From Hypomesus transpacificus (lineage: Eukaryota > Chordata > Actinopteri > Osmeriformes > Osmeridae), in the NCBI RefSeq assembly GCF_021917145.1, contig NC_061064.1, positions 3,025,137 through 3,089,136 of the forward strand: a DNA stretch of 64,000 nt. Reading direction: 5' to 3'. The notes beneath the pieces were generated by a model, which did not search any database, was not told the DNA's origin, and saw only the letters and a list, made by a program, of their open reading frames with translations. Position numbers and translations under genes: made by a program. Positions 59,504 through 64,000 of this stretch are shown here, in pieces (within the stretch, counting starts at the first letter, position 1; each line of letters starts with the position of its first letter).

Positions 59504-61411
59504 GTACGAATTGCCCAGTTTGAAAGTTTATTAAATGGGATTTAACATAGTTCAAAACAAATTTCATTGTTTCACGTACTATTTAATAGGAAAGGCTACC
59601 TATCGCTTGTTGCCTTAAGATTAACGTTACGGTACACCTTTTTGGTGGTTGCTACTTCTGGTGGCTATAGCTAACGAATCAGAATAGAGCTAGCTAGTGC
59701 TAGCTACCTAGCAAGTGCTAAATTGGCTAACGTTAGGATAGTTAGTTAGCCTGTCATGCCAAACTCGACTGTACTCTAGTTATTGTCAGAAACAATCCCG
59801 ACAAGTCTGTCATACTATATATTAGTATGCCACCAGCCAACTAGTTGTTTGGCTTGCTAGCTAAGTTATTTTTAACAGTGATATAAGAACAGTGTTAGCT
59901 TGAAAGTTAGCTAGCTAGACTTATAAATCTGTCATCTACTTCTGTCACCGCGACGGGAGCGTCGCGTTAGCTTCATGTCATGATAACGCTAGGTGGCTAA
60001 TTTAGGCTTGTTGGGGTGAATATATTCTGACAATTGTAGAAGATAGCTTGTAGCCATGGTTAGGCCCCATTACAATTTGGTTTCTAATGATGTGATCATT
60101 CTTAAGACATCAATAGCACATTGTTTTAAAAACCCAACACCTTTTAACGCTACGAAAACCATACGACATCTTTACTATGATGGAACGGCGCACGTTTTGT
60201 AAAGGTAGTGCTTCTCCATTCTAGCTTAGACTACTTGTTGGTTTGCTAAAATCTTCTTGAATGTCGAAGACGCGCTGGTCATGCTGGTGCTAACTTGATG
60301 TTTTGTCTAAATGCAATTTCACTTTCTCCATGAAGTTGATGGCTAGTTGGTAAACGTTTTCGTGTTGACAATTTTAATGTAGACCAGAGGCAAGAACCCG
60401 GCCTGCCTTCAGAAACATGACACCTGCAGCTACCTGACCCAAGTAGCTGTTCTGGATGTTTAGTTGCTCCTAAAGAAGCCGAACTCTAGAATTCTGGAAA
60501 GCAAGTTGAGTGTTGTTTGAGGTGTAAATGTCATATTGTGTAGCAAAGGCAAAAGTATGTACCTGCAGCTAATTTATATTGAATTGTACTGGTTCTTTGC
60601 ACTGTGTTCTAAACATGAGTATTCTCTGACCGTCACCCTGTTTGGCTGTCATCTGTCCAGTATAGAGACAGTGTTCACCATAGGGAACAATGGGCCCTTT
60701 GCCACACATTTCTTGTGGAGTTGTCAGCTGATGACTGAAAGTCAGTTTTGAATAAATCCATTGTTGTGATTGTTTTATAACCATGAGGTCCTCAAAATGT
60801 GAAACAGAATAGTTCTCGTTGAAGTTTGTTTTTGTTGAGCTAAAGTTGTAGATGCTTTTATGTTTAGTTTGGTTAAACCCACCATCACTAGTGACAGTGT
60901 CCTTGAACAAGAAGCCTAGGCTTTAGTGAGTACTGTATTGTCTACTGCCCTTCGTTCTCCTCTATGCCCGGTCTCAGAGTGTGTCGTCTCCTTTGTGAGG
61001 CTGTGGTCATCTGGACCATGAACTCAATCCACACACTGGCTGTGCTGCAATTATCACCCCATCTGATATCCTCTGTAATCAGGACCATGTCTAACAGTGG
61101 GGTGCAGGCAGGACAGATGGCAGACAACGCCCCAAAATATGAGTCTGAAATATTAATAGAAAGACCATATGTTCACAGTCCATTAATACATTTGACTTGG
61201 GACAGATGATAGTGGAGAAGTGGATGATGTTGCTCAAACCAGGGCTATTTCAGTTGATCTTCTATACAATTTTTTTTTTTTTTATCACTCACAAACTGAC
61301 TCTTGTATGAGCTACTGTTGTTTTGTAGAGAATGTGTGAACTGTAAACTGTTTTATTCCCTGTGGCCTTTTGAAGATGGTGGGTCTGTGCGTTGTCTTTC
61401 TGTGGTTTCAG

Positions 61412-61484
61412 AGGTGTGGTTTGGCGAGGGAATGGAGCACCCTGTGAACAGAGGGGAGACCATGTCCATGGGACTGTACGACAG
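61412..61484 (+). other. possible second exon carrying a start codon
   Basis: A 73-base block between an acceptor (TGGTTTCAG) and a donor (GACAG|GTACTG). An ATG at 61432 with G at -3 and G at +4 opens MEHPVNRGETMSMGLYDR and runs into the donor. It could be the first coding exon of a gene continuing past 64 kb. From human synteny KLHL13 or DOCK11 would be expected near wdr44, but I cannot match this peptide to either. Confidence 0.35.
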
Positions 61485-61489
61485 GTACT

Positions 61490-64000
61490 GTGCAATGTAT
61501 GTCCAACTTTATTTTTCTACTCTACCATCACATTTAACATTCACATAACACACATATTATTACCTTTTAAAGTGCATGTAACCGCAACCATACGCTGTTT
61601 CCAGGTCCCCTCTCAACTGAATGCTTTTGTACCAGGTGACTAATTCATTACCTCAAGTTGAGTGGGTTTCCTCCATAAGCCAGTTAACTTGCCATTGGCA
61701 GAAGTTCCAAAGAATTTCTATGATTAGGGGGGAAATTATGCAGGAGATTAATATATATAGTTGAAAATATATATATATATATAGTTGAAAATGTTGTATA
61801 ATGAATGATTGTCAGCTCTGTGTCCTCCCTGGCATTTGTGTCAGGCTTCGTTAATCCCCTGTCATTTATGCCAGTTCGCTTGTTGCTGCAGCTGTTCTGA
61901 TGGATTTTGCCTGCTTTGAGGACGTCAAGAAGATTTAAGAAAAGTTCTTGAAACAGAAAGGCTTTTATGACAGAGAGTTACAGATTTAGCTGTGCTCTTG
62001 AGCTATATGCATCGCTGCTTGTAGGCTTTACTTACAGTGTACTTGAGCACATACATTAGCCTTTACGGTTTACTGAAGCCATTATACTTTACTAGTCTTA
62101 ACAATTGCCAATGGCTGCTTTGGCCCCTTTTGAAATCCACCTGAATTATTGGCATGGCAAGGATGTTCGGACAAGCCTTGTAGTCAATTTTTTTCTATTT
62201 CCAAATCTTGGTTCCAGTCTTTAAGTCAGTCAAGAAACAGTTTGAGACCTCAAAACTTGCAGGCTGTTCAGCTGTCAAGCAGAAAGCTGCCTCATTACAG
62301 GCACCAAGTAAGTGGTTGCTAGGCAATGGCTGTCTTTGTCCAGTGAGCTTGTCTCTGTAGTGAGTGCGGTGCAGTGGAGCGACCAGGAGAGGTTGCAAGC
62401 TGACTGAAGGCAAAGCGGATGATGATTTAATCAAGAGCCTAAATTGCCACTTGCCAGTAATCTTGGCATATAGCATGTACACAACATTGACCAACCCAAA
62501 CCAGTTTAGGTTGTGAAGAAATACTCTTTGCAATATTGTGTTTCAATGAATAGAGGGGATGATGCACTGTTGGGACAGTATTGCTTTGTGATTAGTTTTG
62601 AGTGACGTTGGTCTGATGAAAGCCTGTCAGTTTGCAGGAAGCTGAGTCTCGGTTTGAGGCTCAGGTACATCTTTTTCTACAATACAACAAGGACAAAAAT
62701 AGCTATTTAGGTCTTTGTCATTTTCCTATATTTCACAGTTGATGGCTAAAATTAGAAAATGACGTCAGTTGGATGTGTTGTTCCAGACTATTTATCAGGC
62801 TTGGGGACAGAGCTTTATGTCCGTGTCTTTCTATTCTCAGCCGGATGATTGTTTTTATGAAAATAAAGTGTTGTAGCTTTATTGTATTGTCCTGATGACC
62901 ATGTGACCTTTGAACTGAGGCTGTTGGGAGAAAGAGGTCCTGTCATCTGCCAGATGAGTTAAGCTCATCCTTCTTAAGGGCAGTATCACGGGATCGTTGG
63001 TGAAAGGTAACTTTCAATCAGCCAGTGAATGAGAGCTCAATAACTCTGTTTTTTGAGTGCAAAAAAAACAACCTCCTAAAGATTTACTCTCTGACGTTGT
63101 AACTAATTGTACCTAACAACTAGCTCACAACATTGTACCTAACAACCAGCTCACAACAACCACTTCATGGAAGGAAGCACAGGAGTTACCCAGAAGCAGG
63201 GTCGAGAGCCTTGGATTAAACCATTAAGCAGTCATTACATCTAAGACCATCTACTAACTCTGGTCTCGGTTATCCAGATTGATTGTGAGTGAGGATGGCA
63301 GATCGTTTGTGACTGAGGCGGTGGCCTTATGTTAGCCCAATAAACAGGCTGAAGCTTGAGGACGGGGTCGGCGGCTGGCCACGGCTGCATTGGCATGGTT
63401 CTATCCTGGAGGTGAAGAGTCCTCCACCAGCTCCTGCTGGAGCATTCATCACCTCAGCCTCCTAATGCTCAGAGTCTCTTCCATGCACTGATGTATTCAC
63501 TGGTGGGAGTGTGTCTCTAAACAAGCACTTATTCAGGATTAGATTAGTTCCTAGCCCTGTTCTGCTAATGCAGTGCTTTTCAAACATTTGATGTCAAGGC
63601 CCCCTTGTTGAAAATGGGAAATCATTTCAGCTCAAGCCCGCGTCACTCCCTATTGCACTTTTTCTTTTAATAGCAACTATACTTTCTTTTATTTTATACA
63701 ATCTCCCTGGCATCCTCCTGTGCCTTGCCCCCCCCCCCCCCTGGGTGTTGTGATTCACGCCCGAAGTTTGAGCGCCACTCTGCTCGTGTTAAATATGTCA
63801 TCGTTCGGTGGAGAAGCAAACAAAAACTCAAAGGCTTAATATACTCTGAAGGACACCACCCCTGTAGGTGTTCCATCCCTCTGTCTCCAGTCGTTTGATT
63901 TGATCTGCCATGCCCTGTGGTTGCTCTCATAAACATTCCCTACGTGTCAATTGAAAGTCCTGTCACTCTTGTGGTGACAGATGTACAGGATCTTAGACTC
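61490..64000. other. no gene seen; probable intron
   Basis: No further exon candidates with paired splice sites were found. There is an AT dinucleotide stretch at about 61750-61785 and a C run at 63729-63741. If the 61412 exon is real, this is part of its following intron. Confidence 0.4.

Noticed and set aside
59351-61484. Joining the 59351-59503 frame to the 61412 exon as one protein
   Set aside because: The phase is wrong: the junction leads to a TGA within 12 codons, so the two cannot form one coding sequence as seen.

Overview
This window looks like nuclear DNA from a ray-finned (teleost) fish. The genes have many small exons with GT-AG introns. The DNA holds dense CA/GA microsatellites and minisatellites, at least six copies plus two tail fragments of a tRNA-derived SINE, and relics of hAT and PIF/Harbinger DNA transposons. 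There are no operons and no bacterial or viral genes. Gene models were built by hand from splice sites, reading phase and remembered human family members; no alignment was run. For the four large models with a closed phase chain (il13ra2, lrch2, the UIF-like gene, wdr44) and for the U2SURP-like gene, every exon length sums to a whole number of codons.

Layout. 187-368 (+): last coding exon of a TMEM47-like claudin-fold protein, then its 3'UTR. 1.1-7 kb: mostly non-coding, with two weak exon candidates on the minus strand. 7.45-8.65 kb (-): two small single-pass membrane protein genes I do not recognise, one encoding only 41 residues. 9.5-10.4 kb: decayed hAT element. 11.8-16 kb (-): il13ra2, the IL-13 decoy receptor, 9 coding exons, 387 aa. 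18.3-37.7 kb (-): lrch2, leucine-rich repeats plus C-terminal CH domain, 21 coding exons, 732 aa, with a 9.5 kb first intron. 38.4-41.1 kb (+): a UIF/FYTTD1-like mRNA-export adaptor, 10 exons, 343 aa, starting 740 bp from the lrch2 start codon, head to head. 41.7-51.1 kb (+): a U2SURP (SR140)-like splicing factor, 23 coding exons, 903 aa. 51.2-58.4 kb (-): wdr44, 20 coding exons, 913 aa, tail to tail with the U2SURP-like gene. 59-64 kb: apparent 5' end of another plus-strand gene that runs off the window.

Gene order il13ra2 - lrch2 - (UIF-like) - wdr44 resembles human Xq23-q24. The most interesting inference is that the UIF-like gene beside lrch2 is the syntenic counterpart of human LUZP4, and that LRCH2/UIF-like here and LRCH3/FYTTD1 on human 3q29 are two copies of one ancestral gene pair. 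The other main novelty candidates are the 41-residue membrane micropeptide at 7.5 kb and its 161-residue neighbour. The two RNA genes in the middle (export adaptor and U2 snRNP-associated factor) act in consecutive steps of mRNA maturation, but nothing in the sequence shows that they are co-regulated.
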